Positions 1-10,631 of a stretch of 64,000 nucleotides of DNA are shown here, piece after piece; position 1 is the first letter of the stretch; every line of letters starts with the position of its first letter. Location: positions 1-64,000 of the forward strand of contig JAIBEL010000052.1 of the NCBI GenBank assembly GCA_019459285.1, written 5' to 3'. Below the pieces are notes generated by a model. The model ran no database searches, had not been told where the DNA came from, and saw only the letters and a program-made list of their open reading frames with translations. The stretch comes from Rhizobium sp. Its GTDB lineage: Bacteria > Pseudomonadota > Gammaproteobacteria > Burkholderiales > Thiobacillaceae. Both the position numbers and the translations under genes were made by a program.

Positions 1-663
1 CGCCCCCGCGGCCCGGGCGGGGGGGTGCCGCGGCCCCCCAAAAACCAGGTCGGTCGCGCCGGCACGCAGCGCCTCTTCCGGGGTCATCACGCGGCGCTGG
101 TCGCCCACCTCCGCGCCGGCCGGTCGGATGCCCGGCGTCACCAGGCGAAAATCCGCGCCCAGATCGGCGCGCAGCATGGACGCTTCCTGCGCCGAGCAGA
201 CCACACCATCCAGCTTGCAGGCCCGGGCCAGGCGCGCCAGACGCAACACCTGGTCGGCCGGCGCATCGGCCACGCCGACCTCGGCCAGATCCTCGGCGCT
301 CATGCTGGTCAGTACCGTCACGGCAATCAGCAGCGGCCGCTGCGCGAGGCCTGCCAGCGCGTCCTGCGCCGCCGCCATCATGCGACGTCCGCCCGATGCA
401 TGGACGTTCAGCATCCACACACCCAGTTCCGCTGCCGCCTTGCAGGCCGCCGCCACGGTATTGGGGATGTCGTGGAATTTCAGGTCAAGGAATACATCGA
501 ACCCGCGCGCCACCAGCGTACGCACCAGCTCCGGTCCCGCCACGGTGAACAGCTCCTTGCCCACCTTGAGCCGGCATAGCGCGGGGTCGAGCCGCTCCAC
601 CAGCGCCAGCGCCGACGCCGCGTCGGCAAAATCCAGCGCCACGATGATCTTGGTCGAATTCAC
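1..663 (-). CDS. pyrF: Orotidine 5'-phosphate decarboxylase, partial (3' end off the window)
   Basis: Decarboxylates OMP to UMP in the last step of pyrimidine synthesis. About 221 codons are present. The start is a GTG at 663-661, with GGAAGG about 6 bases upstream. The catalytic signature [10 protein letters not shown] is at residues 60-69 and supplies the Asp60/Lys62/Asp65 charge network of the family. The first third reads as a normal TIM-barrel PyrF ([10 protein letters not shown]). The last ~15 codons are abnormal: where the family has a phosphate-binding GRPIT motif this reads FGGPRHPPA, inside a run of G and C homopolymers at the edge of the sequence. I take that as poor sequence at a contig end rather than a real variant. 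The gene lies downstream of lapB in the same direction, as in many proteobacteria. Confidence 0.9.
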   Translation of the reverse strand, partial: MNSTKIIVALDFADAASALALVERLDPALCRLKVGKELFTVAGPELVRTLVARGFDVFLDLKFHDIPNTVAAACKAAAELGVWMLNVHASGGRRMMAAAQDALAGLAQRPLLIAVTVLTSMSAEDLAEVGVADAPADQVLRLARLARACKLDGVVCSAQEASMLRADLGADFRLVTPGIRPAGAEVGDQRRVMTPEEALRAGATDLVFGGPRHPPARAAGA

Positions 664-698
664 GCCATCCCTTCCACTCACCACTGACTGCTCCCCAC

Positions 699-1865
699 TC
701 ACGCTTCTCCTTCGCTCCGCTCGGGATCGAAGCTGTCCCATCGCCCGCAAGCGGGGCAGCGCCAGAAGAACTGTTTCGCCTTGAAACCGCAACTGCCGCA
801 TTGGTAGCGCATCATGCGCTGGCTATGCGCAGCCACCAGGTTTTTTTCCACCTGCAACAGTTCGCGCGCGTCCGGCTCCGCATTGACGAGTTCGGCCTCG
901 AGCAGGCGGTCCAGCGTGCGCAGGCTGGGATTGCGCCGCAATTCCTCGCGCGCAAGCTGGCTGGCTGCAGGGGCGCCTTCGATTTCGGCGACCGCCAGAT
1001 ACAGCGCATTGAATACGTCCGGCGACGGCTGCCGGGCATACAGGGCGCGCAGCCACTGCACGCCTTCTTCCAGCCGCCCCAGCTGGCGATAACTGCCGAG
1101 CACGCGATCCACCACCAGCGCCATGTGCGCCGCGCTTTGCGTTTCGACCAGGCGCCAGTCTGCGATGGCAGCCTCGTGCCGTCCCGCCGCCGCATCGAGG
1201 TCGCCCGCCATCAGGTTGGCGCGCACCGACTGGCGGTTGCTGGACAGCGCCTGCTGCAACTGGGCGACGGCGGCTTCGGCATTGCCCCGGGCCGATTCGA
1301 GCAGCGCCAGTTCGCAATGGAAATGGGCGATGTCGGCGTTGAGCGGTTTGCTGGTGTCCTTTTCCAGTACATGGGCGGCGTCGATGGCCTTCTGCCAATC
1401 CTTCTCCTGCACATAGATTTCCAGCAGATAAGTGCGTGCCAGGCCGTGCTGTGGCGTTTTCAGCAGCCTCGTGAACACCTGCTCGGCGCGATCGAGCAGG
1501 CCCGCCTTGAGGTAATCCTGGCCCAGTTCGCTCATCGCGCGCAGACGCTGTTCCTCGGCCAGGCCTTCGCGCTCCAGCAGGTTTTCGTGCATGCGGATGG
1601 CGCGGTCGAGTTCGCCGCGCCGGCGGAACAGACCGCCCAGCGCAAAGTGCAGATCGATGGTTTCAGGTTCGAGCTTGACGACTTCCAGGAAGGCTTCGAT
1701 GGCCTTGTCGGGCTGCTCGTTGAGCAGAAAATTCAGACCGCGGAAATACGAGTTGGGCAGCGCGCGTGATTCGGTCACCACTTGCCGGATGTCCACCCGC
1801 GCGGCCAGCCAGCCCAGCACGAAAAACAGGGGGAACGCCAGCAGCCACCAGAGCTCGAATTCCAT
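699..1865 (-). CDS. lapB: LapB, TPR lipopolysaccharide assembly protein
   Basis: 388 aa, the family length (E. coli LapB is 389). An N-terminal membrane anchor (residues ~4-20, [17 protein letters not shown]) is followed by tandem TPR units over about residues 50-340. A C-terminal rubredoxin-like zinc site reads [11 protein letters not shown]...[11 protein letters not shown], with four Cys. In E. coli LapB coordinates FtsH-dependent turnover of LpxC and so balances LPS against phospholipid. The start is the ATG at 1865, which gives the conserved [12 protein letters not shown] opening; the in-frame open stretch upstream is only overlap with lapA. lapA ends 5 bases upstream, as in the classical lapAB pair. 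The last residues (DPERSEGEA) run into a GTGAG-rich repeat shared with the pyrF leader. Confidence 0.95.
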   Translation of the reverse strand: MEFELWWLLAFPLFFVLGWLAARVDIRQVVTESRALPNSYFRGLNFLLNEQPDKAIEAFLEVVKLEPETIDLHFALGGLFRRRGELDRAIRMHENLLEREGLAEEQRLRAMSELGQDYLKAGLLDRAEQVFTRLLKTPQHGLARTYLLEIYVQEKDWQKAIDAAHVLEKDTSKPLNADIAHFHCELALLESARGNAEAAVAQLQQALSSNRQSVRANLMAGDLDAAAGRHEAAIADWRLVETQSAAHMALVVDRVLGSYRQLGRLEEGVQWLRALYARQPSPDVFNALYLAVAEIEGAPAASQLAREELRRNPSLRTLDRLLEAELVNAEPDARELLQVEKNLVAAHSQRMMRYQCGSCGFKAKQFFWRCPACGRWDSFDPERSEGEA

Positions 1866-1870
1866 GGGGT

Positions 1871-2158
1871 TTATACGACGGGCAGGTCGGTTTGCGTGAC
1901 CGTATCCAGTGCGACCGCTCGCGGCTTGCGGCCCAGCTCGCGCCGCAGGCGGAACAGCGTGGGCAGCAAGGCGAGTACCCCGACCAGGGCGCCGAGGACG
2001 AATGCCAACCCCAGCATGACGATCAGCGGCGCCTGCCACACATAATCCAGATAGGAATAAAAAGTCACGCTATGGCTGTTTTTCAGGGCAAAGCCCAGCA
2101 CCAGCAGAAAAACCAGCAGTTTTGCCAGCAGGCCCAGATAGTGCGTGAAATTTTTCAT
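1871..2158 (-). CDS. lapA: LapA family (DUF1049) membrane protein
   Basis: 95 aa with two hydrophobic segments (about residues 7-26 and 40-66), then a short basic/polar tail with RLRRELGRKPR, the usual LapA/YciS layout. LapA is the small inner-membrane partner of LapB in LPS assembly. It directly precedes lapB (5 base gap) and follows the rpsA-ihfB terminator, so lapA-lapB may have its own promoter in the 2159-2210 interval. Confidence 0.88.
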   Translation of the reverse strand: MKNFTHYLGLLAKLLVFLLVLGFALKNSHSVTFYSYLDYVWQAPLIVMLGLAFVLGALVGVLALLPTLFRLRRELGRKPRAVALDTVTQTDLPVV

Positions 2159-2208
2159 GTGTATACGCCAGGAAGTTCGCCCATTTTACCCGCGCAGCGC
2201 CAATCGCC

Positions 2209-2235
2209 AAAGAAAACGGCGCCTTGCGGCGCCGT
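2209..2235 (-). terminator. Rho-independent terminator after ihfB
   Basis: On the minus strand an 8 bp perfect stem, ACGGCGCC/GGCGCCGT with a GCAA loop (2216-2235), is followed by TTTTCTTT. It lies between the ihfB stop and the lapA start, so it ends or attenuates the rpsA-ihfB transcript. Confidence 0.85.
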
Positions 2236-2338
2236 CTTGTTGGTCTTGCTGTCCTTGACCGGATCTACCGGCCGCGAGCCGGCCGTGAACGCGAAGGCGC
2301 CGAAGCACCTATAACATCGCACGCGCCCGCCACCACGC

Positions 2339-2623
2339 CTAGAGCGGAAAATCCACCCGGTCGCGCAATTCCTTGCCGGCCTTGAAGTGCGGCACATACT
2401 TCGCCGGCACCTGCACACGCTCGCCAGACTTGGGATTGCGCCCGAGACGGGCGGGACGAAAGCTCAGACTGAAGCTGCCGAAACCGCGGATTTCGATACG
2501 CTCCCCGCGCGACAGGTTTTTCGCCAGCGCGTCGAGGATCGTTTTCACCGCCATCTCGATATCCGCAACCGAAAATTGCGAATGCCGGGCCGCCAGTTGA
2601 GCAATCAGCTCGGACTTGGTCAT
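2339..2623 (-). CDS. ihfB: Integration host factor beta subunit
   Basis: 94 aa, full length for the HU/IHF family. IhfB dimerises with IhfA and bends DNA at specific sites, and assists sigma-54 promoters among others. The beta-ribbon arm is visible as [23 protein letters not shown] (residues ~62-84) with the DNA-intercalating proline in the RNPKSG segment. The N-terminal [11 protein letters not shown] is typical of IhfB. It follows rpsA by 3 bases, the conserved rpsA-ihfB arrangement. Confidence 0.96.
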   Translation of the reverse strand: MTKSELIAQLAARHSQFSVADIEMAVKTILDALAKNLSRGERIEIRGFGSFSLSFRPARLGRNPKSGERVQVPAKYVPHFKAGKELRDRVDFPL

Positions 2624-2626
2624 GGA

Positions 2627-4348
2627 TTACTCGGCGTTCTTGTTGTCGAGCTTGGCTTTCAGCAGAGCGCCGAGGTTGGTCGAGCCGCTGGCTGCCGCTG
2701 CGGATTCGGCCGAGAATTTCTTCATCGCCGCATCCTGCTCGGTCATGTCCTTGGCCTTGATCGACAGGTTGATCACGCGGTTCTTGCGATCCACGTTGAT
2801 GATCATGGCCTCGATCTCGTCGCCTTCCTTGTAGTGGCTGCGCATGTCTTCGACGCGGTCACGCGAGACCTCGGATGCACGCAGGTAGCCTTCCATGTCG
2901 CTGTCCAGCTGCACGGTGGCGCCCTTGGGTTCCACGGTCTTGATGGTGCCCTTGACGATGCTGCCCTTCTCGTGGCCCGACGCGTAGCTGGTCAGCGGAT
3001 CGCCTTCGAGCTGCTTGATGCCGAGCGAAATGCGCTCGCGCTCGAGGTCGATGCCCAGCACCACGGCTTCCACGTCCTGGCCCTTGCGGAAGTTGCGCAC
3101 GGCTTCTTCGCCGGGCACGTTCCACGACAGGTCGGACAGGTGAACCAGGCCGTCGATGCCGCCGGGCAGGCCGATGAACACGCCGAAGTCGGTGATCGAC
3201 TTGATCGCGCCGCCGACCTTGTCGCCCTTCTTGTGGTTCATCGAGAAATCTTCCCACGGGTTCGACTTGCACTGCTTCATGCCCAGCGAGATGCGGCGCT
3301 TGTCTTCGTCGATGTCGAGCACCATGACTTCGACTTCGTCGCCCAGCTGCACGATCTTGGAGGGGCTGACGTTCTTGTTGGTCCAGTCCATTTCGGAGAC
3401 GTGCACCAGACCTTCGATGCCCTCTTCGATCTCGACGAACGCGCCGTAGTCGGTGAGGTTGGCGACCTTGCCGAACATGCGGGTGCCCTGCGGGTAGCGG
3501 CGAGCGATGCCGACCCATGGATCGTCACCCAGCTGCTTGATGCCGAGCGACACGCGGTTCTTCTCGGTGTCGTAGCGCAGGATCTTGGCTTCGAGTTCCT
3601 GGCCGACGTGCACGACTTCGGACGGATGCTTGACGCGGCGCCAGGCCATGTCGGTGATGTGCAGCAGGCCGTCGATGCCGCCCAGGTCCACAAACGCGCC
3701 GTAGTCGGTGATGTTCTTGACCACGCCCTTGACGATGGAGCCTTCCTTGAGGTTCTCCATCATCGCTTCGCGGTCGGCACCCATGGTCTCTTCCAGCACG
3801 GCACGGCGCGACACCACGACGTTGTTGCGCTTGCGGTCGAGCTTGATGACCTTGAATTCCATTTCCTTGTATTCGAAGGGCGTGGTGTCCTTGACCGGAC
3901 GCATGTCGACCAGCGAACCCGGCAGGAAGGCGCGCAGACCGCCCACCAGCACCGTCAAACCGCCCTTGACCTTGCCCTGCACCATGCCGGTGACGATGCG
4001 GCCTTCGTTCATCGCCGCTTCCAGATCCAGCCACGCGGCCAGCTTCTTGGCGCGCTCACGCGACAGCTTGGTGGCACCGAAGCCGTCTTCGATCGACTCG
4101 ATGGCAACGGCAACGAAATCGCCGACCTTGGCTTCGATCTCGCCCTGGTCGTTCTTGAATTCTTCAAGCGGAATCAGGCTCTCGGACTTGAGGCCGGCAT
4201 TCACCGTCACGAAGTTGTGGTCGATGCCGACGATTTCGGCGGTGATGACTTCACCCTGGCGCATTTCCTGGTGTTCGAGGGATTCCTCGAACAGGGCGGC
4301 AAAGCTTTCCATGGATTCGGGGACGGAGGCAGCGGTAGCAGTAGACAT
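2627..4348 (-). CDS. rpsA: 30S ribosomal protein S1
   Basis: 573 aa with six S1/OB-fold RNA-binding repeats, seen as recurring [24 protein letters not shown]-type units around residues 195, 280, 367 and 455, plus two diverged N-terminal repeats. S1 binds mRNA leaders and the 30S subunit and is needed to initiate on weak Shine-Dalgarno sites. The ATG at 4348 has AAGGTTTTTA just upstream. It sits between cmk and ihfB as in most beta- and gammaproteobacteria. S1 represses its own translation in E. coli; the 84-base cmk-rpsA gap could carry such a leader, but I cannot show a structure. Confidence 0.97.
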   Translation of the reverse strand: MSTATAASVPESMESFAALFEESLEHQEMRQGEVITAEIVGIDHNFVTVNAGLKSESLIPLEEFKNDQGEIEAKVGDFVAVAIESIEDGFGATKLSRERAKKLAAWLDLEAAMNEGRIVTGMVQGKVKGGLTVLVGGLRAFLPGSLVDMRPVKDTTPFEYKEMEFKVIKLDRKRNNVVVSRRAVLEETMGADREAMMENLKEGSIVKGVVKNITDYGAFVDLGGIDGLLHITDMAWRRVKHPSEVVHVGQELEAKILRYDTEKNRVSLGIKQLGDDPWVGIARRYPQGTRMFGKVANLTDYGAFVEIEEGIEGLVHVSEMDWTNKNVSPSKIVQLGDEVEVMVLDIDEDKRRISLGMKQCKSNPWEDFSMNHKKGDKVGGAIKSITDFGVFIGLPGGIDGLVHLSDLSWNVPGEEAVRNFRKGQDVEAVVLGIDLERERISLGIKQLEGDPLTSYASGHEKGSIVKGTIKTVEPKGATVQLDSDMEGYLRASEVSRDRVEDMRSHYKEGDEIEAMIINVDRKNRVINLSIKAKDMTEQDAAMKKFSAESAAAASGSTNLGALLKAKLDNKNAE

Positions 4349-4432
4349 TAAAAACCTTCTTGTCCGTCGGTGAGGACGGGGTTAGTTGCACATCGCCAGC
4401 CTGCGGGCGCAGGTCTGACACGAGTAATCACT

Positions 4433-5116
4433 TCATTGCTTGCTGTGGTAGTGCGCCAGCACCGCCTGCACCGCCGATTCGATACCCATATGGGTCGTGT
4501 CGAGCAATAACGCATCCGGCGCGGGTTTCAGCGGTGCAACGGTGCGGGCGGAATCGCGCGCATCGCGGGCCTGCATATCCGCAACAAGGGCCGTTAGACT
4601 AGCAGAGTTCCCCTTTTCGATCAACTGCTTATAGCGCCGCTCGGCACGCGCCTCGGCGCTGGCGGTGAGGAAGACCTTAGCCCCGGCATCGGCGAACACC
4701 ACGGTGCCCATGTCGCGGCCGTCGGCCACCAGTCCGGGCGCCTGCCGATAGGCTCGCTGGCGGTCGAGCAGGGCCGCCCGCACCGCCGGCAGCGCCGCCA
4801 CTTTCGACGCGCCCTCGCCCACGGTTTCGGCGCGGATCGCATCGGTCACGTTCTCGCCCGCCAGCCAGACCGAGCCGTCGCGGAACGTTGCCGGCAAATC
4901 GGCCGCCAACTCCGCCACACGCGCCGCGTCGTCCAGCGCCACACCCTGCTTCATCGCCGACAGCGCGGTCAGCCGGTACAGTGCGCCGCTATCGAGGAAA
5001 TGGAAGCCGAGCGCGGCCGCCACCCGCTCCGCCACGGTGCCCTTGCCCGAGGCCGAGGGGCCGTCGATGGTGATCACGGGTGAAAGGTGAGGGGTGAGGA
5101 GCGAGGCGGCGCTCAT
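4433..5116 (-). CDS. cmk: Cytidylate kinase
   Basis: Phosphorylates CMP/dCMP with ATP. 227 aa. The P-loop GPSASGKGT is at residues ~19-27, followed by the family motif FLDSGALYR and the CMP-binding [10 protein letters not shown]. The ATG start overlaps the aroA stop (ATGA, 5113-5116), so translation is probably coupled. The N-terminus [19 protein letters not shown] is a few residues longer than usual because a GGTGAGG-type repeat is translated as LLTPHLS. The same repeat family appears in aroA and before pyrF. Confidence 0.95.
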   Translation of the reverse strand: MSAASLLTPHLSPVITIDGPSASGKGTVAERVAAALGFHFLDSGALYRLTALSAMKQGVALDDAARVAELAADLPATFRDGSVWLAGENVTDAIRAETVGEGASKVAALPAVRAALLDRQRAYRQAPGLVADGRDMGTVVFADAGAKVFLTASAEARAERRYKQLIEKGNSASLTALVADMQARDARDSARTVAPLKPAPDALLLDTTHMGIESAVQAVLAHYHSKQ

Positions 5117-6408
5117 TGCACAATCCCCGCGAATATTTTGAAATAAGTCGGAAAGGTCTTGTTGACGCAGGCCGGGTCGTTGATGCGCACCGGCACGTTG
5201 CCGAGCGACACCAGCGACAGGCACATCGCCATGCGGTGGTCGTCGTAGGTGTCGATCACAGCGTGAGGCGTGAGGTGTGAGGCGTGAGGTGGGGTGATGC
5301 GGATGAAGTCCGCGCCCTCCTCGACCGTCGCGCCGACCTTGCGCAGTTCGGTCGCCATCGCGGCAATGCGGTCGGTCTCTTTCACCCGCCAGCTGGCGAT
5401 GTTCCTGAGCGTGGTCGTGCCGTCGGCAAACAGTGCCGCGACCGCCAGCGTCATCGCGGCGTCGGGAATGGCGTTGCAGTCGAGGTCGATCGCCTTCAGG
5501 CGGCCATTTCTGGGTGCTTGCGCCTCGATCCAGTTCGGCCCCATGTCGATCTGCGCGCCCATTTTCGCCAGCGCATCGGCAAAGCGCACGTCACCCTGCA
5601 CGCTGTCGCGGCCGACGCCCTGCACCCGCACCGGCCCGCCGCCGATGGTGCCCGCGGCGAGGAAATACGACGCCGACGAAGCATCGCCTTCAACCCAGAT
5701 TTCGCCCGGGCTCTGATAGCGCGCTGCCGCCGGCACGCCGAAGCCTTGCCAGCCGTTGCGCGCGATATCCACGCCAAAGCGGCGCAGCATCGCCAGCGTG
5801 ATCCCGATATAGGGCTTGGAAATCAACTCGCCCACGACTTCGATCGTGGTATTGCGCTGGCGTAGCGGCAGCGCCATCAGGAGGCCGGTGAGGAACTGGC
5901 TCGACACGTTGCCGCGCACCTCGGTGGTGTCGCCGGCGATCTCCGCCGGATGGATCTTCAGCGGCGGAAAGCCCTCCTCGCCCAGATAGTCGATGCGCGC
6001 GCCCAAGCGACGCAAGGCGTCGACCAGGTCGCCGATCGGCCGCTCGTGCATCCGCGCCACGCCTTTCAGCACATACTCGCCGCCCGACAGTGCGCACGCG
6101 GCGGTCAGCGAGCGGAACGCCGTTCCGGCATTGCCCAGGAACAGTTCGGCCTGCTTGACCGGAAACGCGCCGCCTACGCCGGTGATCTCATAGTCGTCGG
6201 AGTCGCTCACCCGCGCCACGCCGACCCCCAGCGCGCGCAAGGCATCGAGCATCACCCGGGTGTCGTCGGAATCGAGCAGCGCCCGCACGATGGTCGTGCC
6301 TTTCGCCAGCGCCGCCAGCAGCAGCACGCGATTGGAAATGCTTTTGGAGCCAGGCAGGCGTACCGTGCCACGCGCCGCAGTGCTAGCAGGTAAATCGAGA
6401 AATTCCAT
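5113..6408 (-). CDS. aroA: 3-phosphoshikimate 1-carboxyvinyltransferase (EPSP synthase)
   Basis: Condenses shikimate 3-phosphate and PEP in the shikimate pathway. 431 aa. Class I features include [18 protein letters not shown] near the N-terminus, [13 protein letters not shown] (the GNAGTA PEP site) and DDHRMAM near the C-terminus. The ATG at 6408 overlaps the tyrA stop (ATGA) and gives the standard MEFLDLPA opening. Between RITPP and TYDDHRMA the protein carries [12 protein letters not shown], encoded by four tandem 7-bp units (5261-5288). This makes the loop about three residues longer than usual in a variable region, so activity should be retained. Confidence 0.96.
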   Translation of the reverse strand: MEFLDLPASTAARGTVRLPGSKSISNRVLLLAALAKGTTIVRALLDSDDTRVMLDALRALGVGVARVSDSDDYEITGVGGAFPVKQAELFLGNAGTAFRSLTAACALSGGEYVLKGVARMHERPIGDLVDALRRLGARIDYLGEEGFPPLKIHPAEIAGDTTEVRGNVSSQFLTGLLMALPLRQRNTTIEVVGELISKPYIGITLAMLRRFGVDIARNGWQGFGVPAAARYQSPGEIWVEGDASSASYFLAAGTIGGGPVRVQGVGRDSVQGDVRFADALAKMGAQIDMGPNWIEAQAPRNGRLKAIDLDCNAIPDAAMTLAVAALFADGTTTLRNIASWRVKETDRIAAMATELRKVGATVEEGADFIRITPPHASHLTPHAVIDTYDDHRMAMCLSLVSLGNVPVRINDPACVNKTFPTYFKIFAGIVQ

Positions 6409-7274
6409 CAAGTATCCTGGGTTTTCAACCAATGTTCGCGCGCCGCGCGGGCACGCGAAAAAATCTTCAACAAGGCATCGCCATCTTCCGCATCGACTGC
6501 CTGGCGAAGAATCTGTAATGCGTCCAGATAGGCATCCAGTTCGGCCACCACCGCATCCCGGTTCGCCAGCGCGATGTCGCGCCACATCTCAGGGCTGCTG
6601 CCGGCAATGCGGGTGAAATCGCGGAAGCCGCTGGCGGCAAAGCGGAAGAACGTATCGCCGTCGGCGCGCTCCGCGAGGTCATCCACCAAGGCAAATGCTG
6701 CGAGATGCGGCAAATGGCTCACTGCCGCGAAGATGCGGTCGTGCTGCGCGGCCTCCAGCGTTTCGACCTGGGCCCCGGCCGCTTCCCACAGCGCACGCAC
6801 CGTGGCAATCGCACCGACGCGGGTCTCGGCCTGCGGCGTCAACACCACGCGCTTGCCCTGATAGAGATCGGCGCGCGCAGCACCGGGCCCGCTCTGTTCG
6901 GAACCCGCGATGGGATGGCCCGGCACGAAATCGGCAAAACGCGTGCCGAGCGCGACGCGCGCCGCCTCGACCACGTCGGACTTGGTACTGCCGGCATCGG
7001 TGACGATGGCGCCGGGCTTCAGGTGCGGCGCCAGGTTTTTCAATACGGCTTCGGTCTCGCCCACCGGCATCGCCAGCAGGATGCAGTCGGCCTGCCCGGC
7101 TTCGGTCCAATCCACGGCACGGTCGATCAGGCCGAGTCCGCGCGCAACGGTAAGCCGCGCGGGATTCCGTCCGACGCCCAGCACCTCACGCACCGCTCCG
7201 GCCTGTTTCAACGCCAGTGCGAACGAGCCGCCGATGAGACCGGTGCCGACGATGGCGAGCTTGTCGACGATCAC
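6408..7274 (-). CDS. tyrA: Prephenate dehydrogenase
   Basis: Oxidatively decarboxylates prephenate to 4-hydroxyphenylpyruvate for tyrosine. 288 aa. A Rossmann NAD(P)-binding start ([18 protein letters not shown]) is followed by [29 protein letters not shown] and the substrate-site [13 protein letters not shown]. The start is a GTG at 7274, whose last bases overlap the hisC TGA (GTGA). This is a monofunctional TyrA without chorismate mutase or ACT domain. Confidence 0.94.
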   Translation of the reverse strand: MIVDKLAIVGTGLIGGSFALALKQAGAVREVLGVGRNPARLTVARGLGLIDRAVDWTEAGQADCILLAMPVGETEAVLKNLAPHLKPGAIVTDAGSTKSDVVEAARVALGTRFADFVPGHPIAGSEQSGPGAARADLYQGKRVVLTPQAETRVGAIATVRALWEAAGAQVETLEAAQHDRIFAAVSHLPHLAAFALVDDLAERADGDTFFRFAASGFRDFTRIAGSSPEMWRDIALANRDAVVAELDAYLDALQILRQAVDAEDGDALLKIFSRARAAREHWLKTQDT

Positions 7275-8365
7275 AGGCAGGCTCTCAGCGCGTCGAGAAA
7301 ACGGTCGTTCTGTCCGGCCAGCCCCACCGACACGCGCAGGAACTCGGGCAGGCCGTAATTGGCGACCGGCCGCACGATGACGCCGCGCTTCAGCAATTCG
7401 GCGTTGATGCGCGCGGCATCGCCGACTTTCGCCAGCAGGAAATTGCCCTTCGACGGCACGGTGGCGACCTTCATGTCTGCCAGCCCCGCCATCAGCTGCG
7501 CCATGCCGGCGCTGTTCAGCGCATAGCTGCGCAACAGGAACGCGAGGTCGTCGAGCGCCGCTTCGGCGGCGGCGAGTGCGGGCGCATTGACGTTGAAGGG
7601 ATGGCGCACCCGGTTCAGGAGGTCGATGACGTCGGGATGCCCGACGCCGTAACCGACACGTAGTCCGGCAAGACCATAGGCCTTGGAGAAGGTGCGGCTG
7701 ATCAGCAGGTTCGGAAAGCGCTCGATCCACGCTAGGGTGTCGCAGCGGTCGTCCGTCGGCAGGTACTCGCCGTAGGCTTCGTCGAGCACCACCAGCACCT
7801 GTTGCGGCACGGTTGCGAGGAAGGCCTCGATCTCCGCCCAGGGCAAGAAGGTGCCGGTCGGGTTGTTGGGGTTGGCGATCCACAGCACGCGGGTGTCGTC
7901 GCGGATGGCCGCGCGCATCGCCGCGAGGTCGTGGCCATAGTCCTTCGCCGGCACCGCGACGCCCTGCGCACCCACGGTCTGCGTGGCGATCGGATACACC
8001 GCGAAGGCATGCTGCGCATAGACTGCGGAGGTGCCCGGCGCCAGGAAGGCGCGCGCCGCCATATCCAGGATGTCGTTCGAGCCGTTGCCCAGCACGATCT
8101 GCCGTGCCGCAACGCCCAGCTTCGCCGACAACTTCGCCTTCAGCGCAAAACCGGCTCCATCGGGATACAGGGCCATGTCATGCAGCGCGTCCTGCGCCGC
8201 CGCCAGCGCCATTGGGCTGGGGCCGAGCGGGTTCTCGTTCGATGCCAGCTTGACGATGTCGGCTTCGTCCAATCCCAACTCGCGCGCGAGTTCGGAAATG
8301 GGTTTGCCGGGCTGGTACGGGGCGATCGCACGCACGTACGGCGGTGCGAATTCACAACAATTCAT
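7271..8365 (-). CDS. hisC: Histidinol-phosphate aminotransferase (HisC2 type)
   Basis: PLP-dependent class I/II aminotransferase, 364 aa. Substrate cues are LASNENPLGPS near the N-terminus and WIANPNNPTGTFL. The Schiff-base lysine is in SRTFSKAYGLAGLRVGY. Placed between pheA and tyrA rather than in a his operon, it may also act on aromatic keto acids, as HisC paralogues in aromatic clusters often do; that is inference. The ATG at 8365 overlaps the pheA stop (TGATG); a GTG one codon upstream (8368) is an alternative. Confidence 0.92.
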   Translation of the reverse strand: MNCCEFAPPYVRAIAPYQPGKPISELARELGLDEADIVKLASNENPLGPSPMALAAAQDALHDMALYPDGAGFALKAKLSAKLGVAARQIVLGNGSNDILDMAARAFLAPGTSAVYAQHAFAVYPIATQTVGAQGVAVPAKDYGHDLAAMRAAIRDDTRVLWIANPNNPTGTFLPWAEIEAFLATVPQQVLVVLDEAYGEYLPTDDRCDTLAWIERFPNLLISRTFSKAYGLAGLRVGYGVGHPDVIDLLNRVRHPFNVNAPALAAAEAALDDLAFLLRSYALNSAGMAQLMAGLADMKVATVPSKGNFLLAKVGDAARINAELLKRGVIVRPVANYGLPEFLRVSVGLAGQNDRFLDALRACL

Positions 8366-9459
8366 CACGAGGCGACGGGGTAGGAACCCAGAATCTTGAG
8401 GAAGGCGGCGCGCGTCTCGATTTCGGCAAGTGCTGCCGCCAGGTTCGCATCCTGGCGGTGGCCCTGGCAGACGACGAAGAAGAGATATTCCCAGTTGCCC
8501 GAGCGCGCCGGGCGCGATTCGAGCTTGCTCATGGAGATGCCGGCGTCGGCGAGCGGCTGCAGCAGCTTGACCACCGCGCCCGGCTCGTTCTTCGTGCTCA
8601 TCACCAGCGAGGTCTTGTCGCGACCCGAGGGCGGGAAATCGTTTTGCCCCAGCACCAGAAAGCGGGTGGTATTGCTGGCTTCGTCTTCGACGCGCGCTTC
8701 CACCACGTCAAGGCCATACAGTTCGGCGGCGGCTTCGCTGCCCAGCGTGGCGGCATCGGATTCGGCCGCCGCGCGGCGCGCCCCTTCGCTGTTGCTGACC
8801 ACGCTGACGCGTTCGGCATTGGGGAGATGGCGAGCCAGCCACTGCTGGCACTGGGCAAGTGATTGCGCGTGGCCATACACGCGCTGGATGCCGCCCAGCC
8901 CGCCATGTTTTCTCATGAGCGTCTGATGGATCGGCAGCATGACCTCGCCGCAGATCTTGAGCGTGCTGGCGACGATGAGGTCGAGCGTGCGGCCGATCAC
9001 GCCTTCGGTCGAGTTCTCCACGGGCACCACGGCAAAATCGGCACGCCCCGTCTCCACCGCCTGGAAGCAGGCGTCGATGTCGGCTTCGGCGAGCGCTTCG
9101 GCCTCATGGCCGAAATGCTTGTGGACCGCCTGCTGGCTGAACGTGCCGGCCGGACCGAGATAGGCGATGCGCGTGGTTTGTTCCAGCGCGCGGCAGGCGG
9201 AAATGATCTCGCGGATCAGGCGCTCGACCGCATCGCCCGACAACGGGCCGGGATTGGTCTCGCGCAGGCGCCGCACGATCTGCGCCTCGCGTTCGGGACG
9301 GTAGATCTTCTCGCCGTTCTTGGCGCGCCCGACCTGCTGGGCGATGCCCGCCCGCTCCGAGATCAGCTGCAGGATGGCGTCGTCGATGCTGTCGATGCGC
9401 GCACGCAACGCGCCCAGCTCGGTCGGCGCGCCCGGCGCGCTGTGTGCGTCGTCCGTCAT
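8365..9459 (-). CDS. pheA: Bifunctional chorismate mutase / prephenate dehydratase (P-protein)
   Basis: Makes phenylpyruvate from chorismate. 364 aa in three parts: an AroQ chorismate mutase helix bundle at ~12-90 (LRARIDSIDDAILQLISERA), prephenate dehydratase at ~94-270 (IAYLGPAGTFSQQA, VPVENSTEGVIGRTLD, and the TTRFLVLG catalytic motif), and a regulatory ACT domain at ~280-360 with the Phe-binding ESRP (SKLESRPARSG). Feedback inhibition by phenylalanine is expected from ESRP. The ATG at 9459 overlaps the serA stop (ATGA). Confidence 0.96.
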   Translation of the reverse strand: MTDDAHSAPGAPTELGALRARIDSIDDAILQLISERAGIAQQVGRAKNGEKIYRPEREAQIVRRLRETNPGPLSGDAVERLIREIISACRALEQTTRIAYLGPAGTFSQQAVHKHFGHEAEALAEADIDACFQAVETGRADFAVVPVENSTEGVIGRTLDLIVASTLKICGEVMLPIHQTLMRKHGGLGGIQRVYGHAQSLAQCQQWLARHLPNAERVSVVSNSEGARRAAAESDAATLGSEAAAELYGLDVVEARVEDEASNTTRFLVLGQNDFPPSGRDKTSLVMSTKNEPGAVVKLLQPLADAGISMSKLESRPARSGNWEYLFFVVCQGHRQDANLAAALAEIETRAAFLKILGSYPVAS

Positions 9460-10631
9460 GCCGGCAGGTAGCGTACGGCCAGCACCCCGGCAATCGCAGC
9501 AAGCTGCTGCATGACTGCAGCGGTGGCGGCGCTGTCGATGTCGACCAAGGTATACGCCATGTCGCCCTTCGACTTGTTGACCATGTTGTGGATGTTGAGT
9601 CCGGCAGCGGCGAGCACCGACGAAATCTGTCCCACCATGTTGGGCACGTTGGCGTTGGCAATCGCGATGCGGTACGCGGATTCGCGCGGCATGCTGACGT
9701 TGGGGAAGTTGACCGCGTTGAGGATGTTGCCGTTTTCGAGATAGTCGGCGAGCTGCTCGGCCACCATCACCGCGCAGTTTTCCTCGGCTTCCTCAGTGGA
9801 AGCGCCGAGATGCGGCAGCGCCACCGCCTTGGCGTGACCCTTCAGCGCGTTGGCCGGGAAGTCGCAGATATAGGCGTGCAGCTTGCCGGCGTCGAGCGCC
9901 TCGATCACGGCGGCATTGTCGACCACGCCTTCGCGCGCGAAATTGAGCAGCACCGCGTCCGAACGCATCATCCCCAGCCGCTGGGCGTTGACGAGGTTGC
10001 GGGTGGCGTCCAGCAGCGGTACGTGCAGCGTGACGAAGTCGGCCATGCGCAGCACGTCCTCGACGCTCTCCGCACGCCTGACCTGCGACGGCAGCCGCCA
10101 TGCCGCATCAACCGTGATCGCCGGATCGAAGCCGACGACGTTCATGCCGAGCTTGATCGCCGCCTCGGCAATGGTGGAACCGATGGCGCCCAGGCCGATC
10201 ACGCCCAGCGTGCGGCCCGGCAGCTCCATGCCGGCGAACTGCTTCTTGCCGGCCTCGGTCGCCTTGTGCATCTCTTCATCCGTCCCGGACAAGCCTTCGA
10301 CGAACTTCAGCGCCGGCACCAGGTTGCGCGCGCCCAGCAGCATACCGGCGATCACCAGTTCCTTCACTGCGTTGGCGTTGGCACCGGGCGCGTTGAACAC
10401 CGGAACGCCGCGTTCCGACAGTTTCTTCACCGGGATGTTGTTGGTCCCCGCGCCGGCACGGGCGATCGCGCGCACCGATGCGGGGATGTCCATCTCGTGC
10501 ATGTTGGCCGAGCGCACCAGGATGCCGTCGGGGTCGGTCACGTCGCCGCCGACCGTATAGGCCTCCGGCAGCCGCGCCAGTCCGCGCGCGGAAATGGCAT
10601 TGAGCGTGAGTATCTTGCGCGGCTCAGCCAT
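9456..10631 (-). CDS. serA: D-3-phosphoglycerate dehydrogenase with ACT domain
   Basis: First committed step of serine synthesis, 391 aa. NAD-binding signature [34 protein letters not shown] with the catalytic Arg, and the His/Glu pair in [18 protein letters not shown]-terminal ACT domain starts around residue 318 ([20 protein letters not shown]) and is the likely serine-binding allosteric site. This is the compact SerA form without an intervening ASB domain. The start codon overlaps the end of serC by 8 bases. Confidence 0.95.
   Translation of the reverse strand: MAEPRKILTLNAISARGLARLPEAYTVGGDVTDPDGILVRSANMHEMDIPASVRAIARAGAGTNNIPVKKLSERGVPVFNAPGANANAVKELVIAGMLLGARNLVPALKFVEGLSGTDEEMHKATEAGKKQFAGMELPGRTLGVIGLGAIGSTIAEAAIKLGMNVVGFDPAITVDAAWRLPSQVRRAESVEDVLRMADFVTLHVPLLDATRNLVNAQRLGMMRSDAVLLNFAREGVVDNAAVIEALDAGKLHAYICDFPANALKGHAKAVALPHLGASTEEAEENCAVMVAEQLADYLENGNILNAVNFPNVSMPRESAYRIAIANANVPNMVGQISSVLAAAGLNIHNMVNKSKGDMAYTLVDIDSAATAAVMQQLAAIAGVLAVRYLPA

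Noticed and set aside
2387-4351. 654-codon open frame on the plus strand opposite rpsA
   Set aside because: Antisense shadow of rpsA, rich in His/Asp/Val as expected from reverse-complemented S1 repeats.
6408-7883. 491-codon open frame fusing another frame of hisC to tyrA
   Set aside because: The first ~200 codons are an out-of-frame reading of hisC; tyrA begins at the GTG at 7274.
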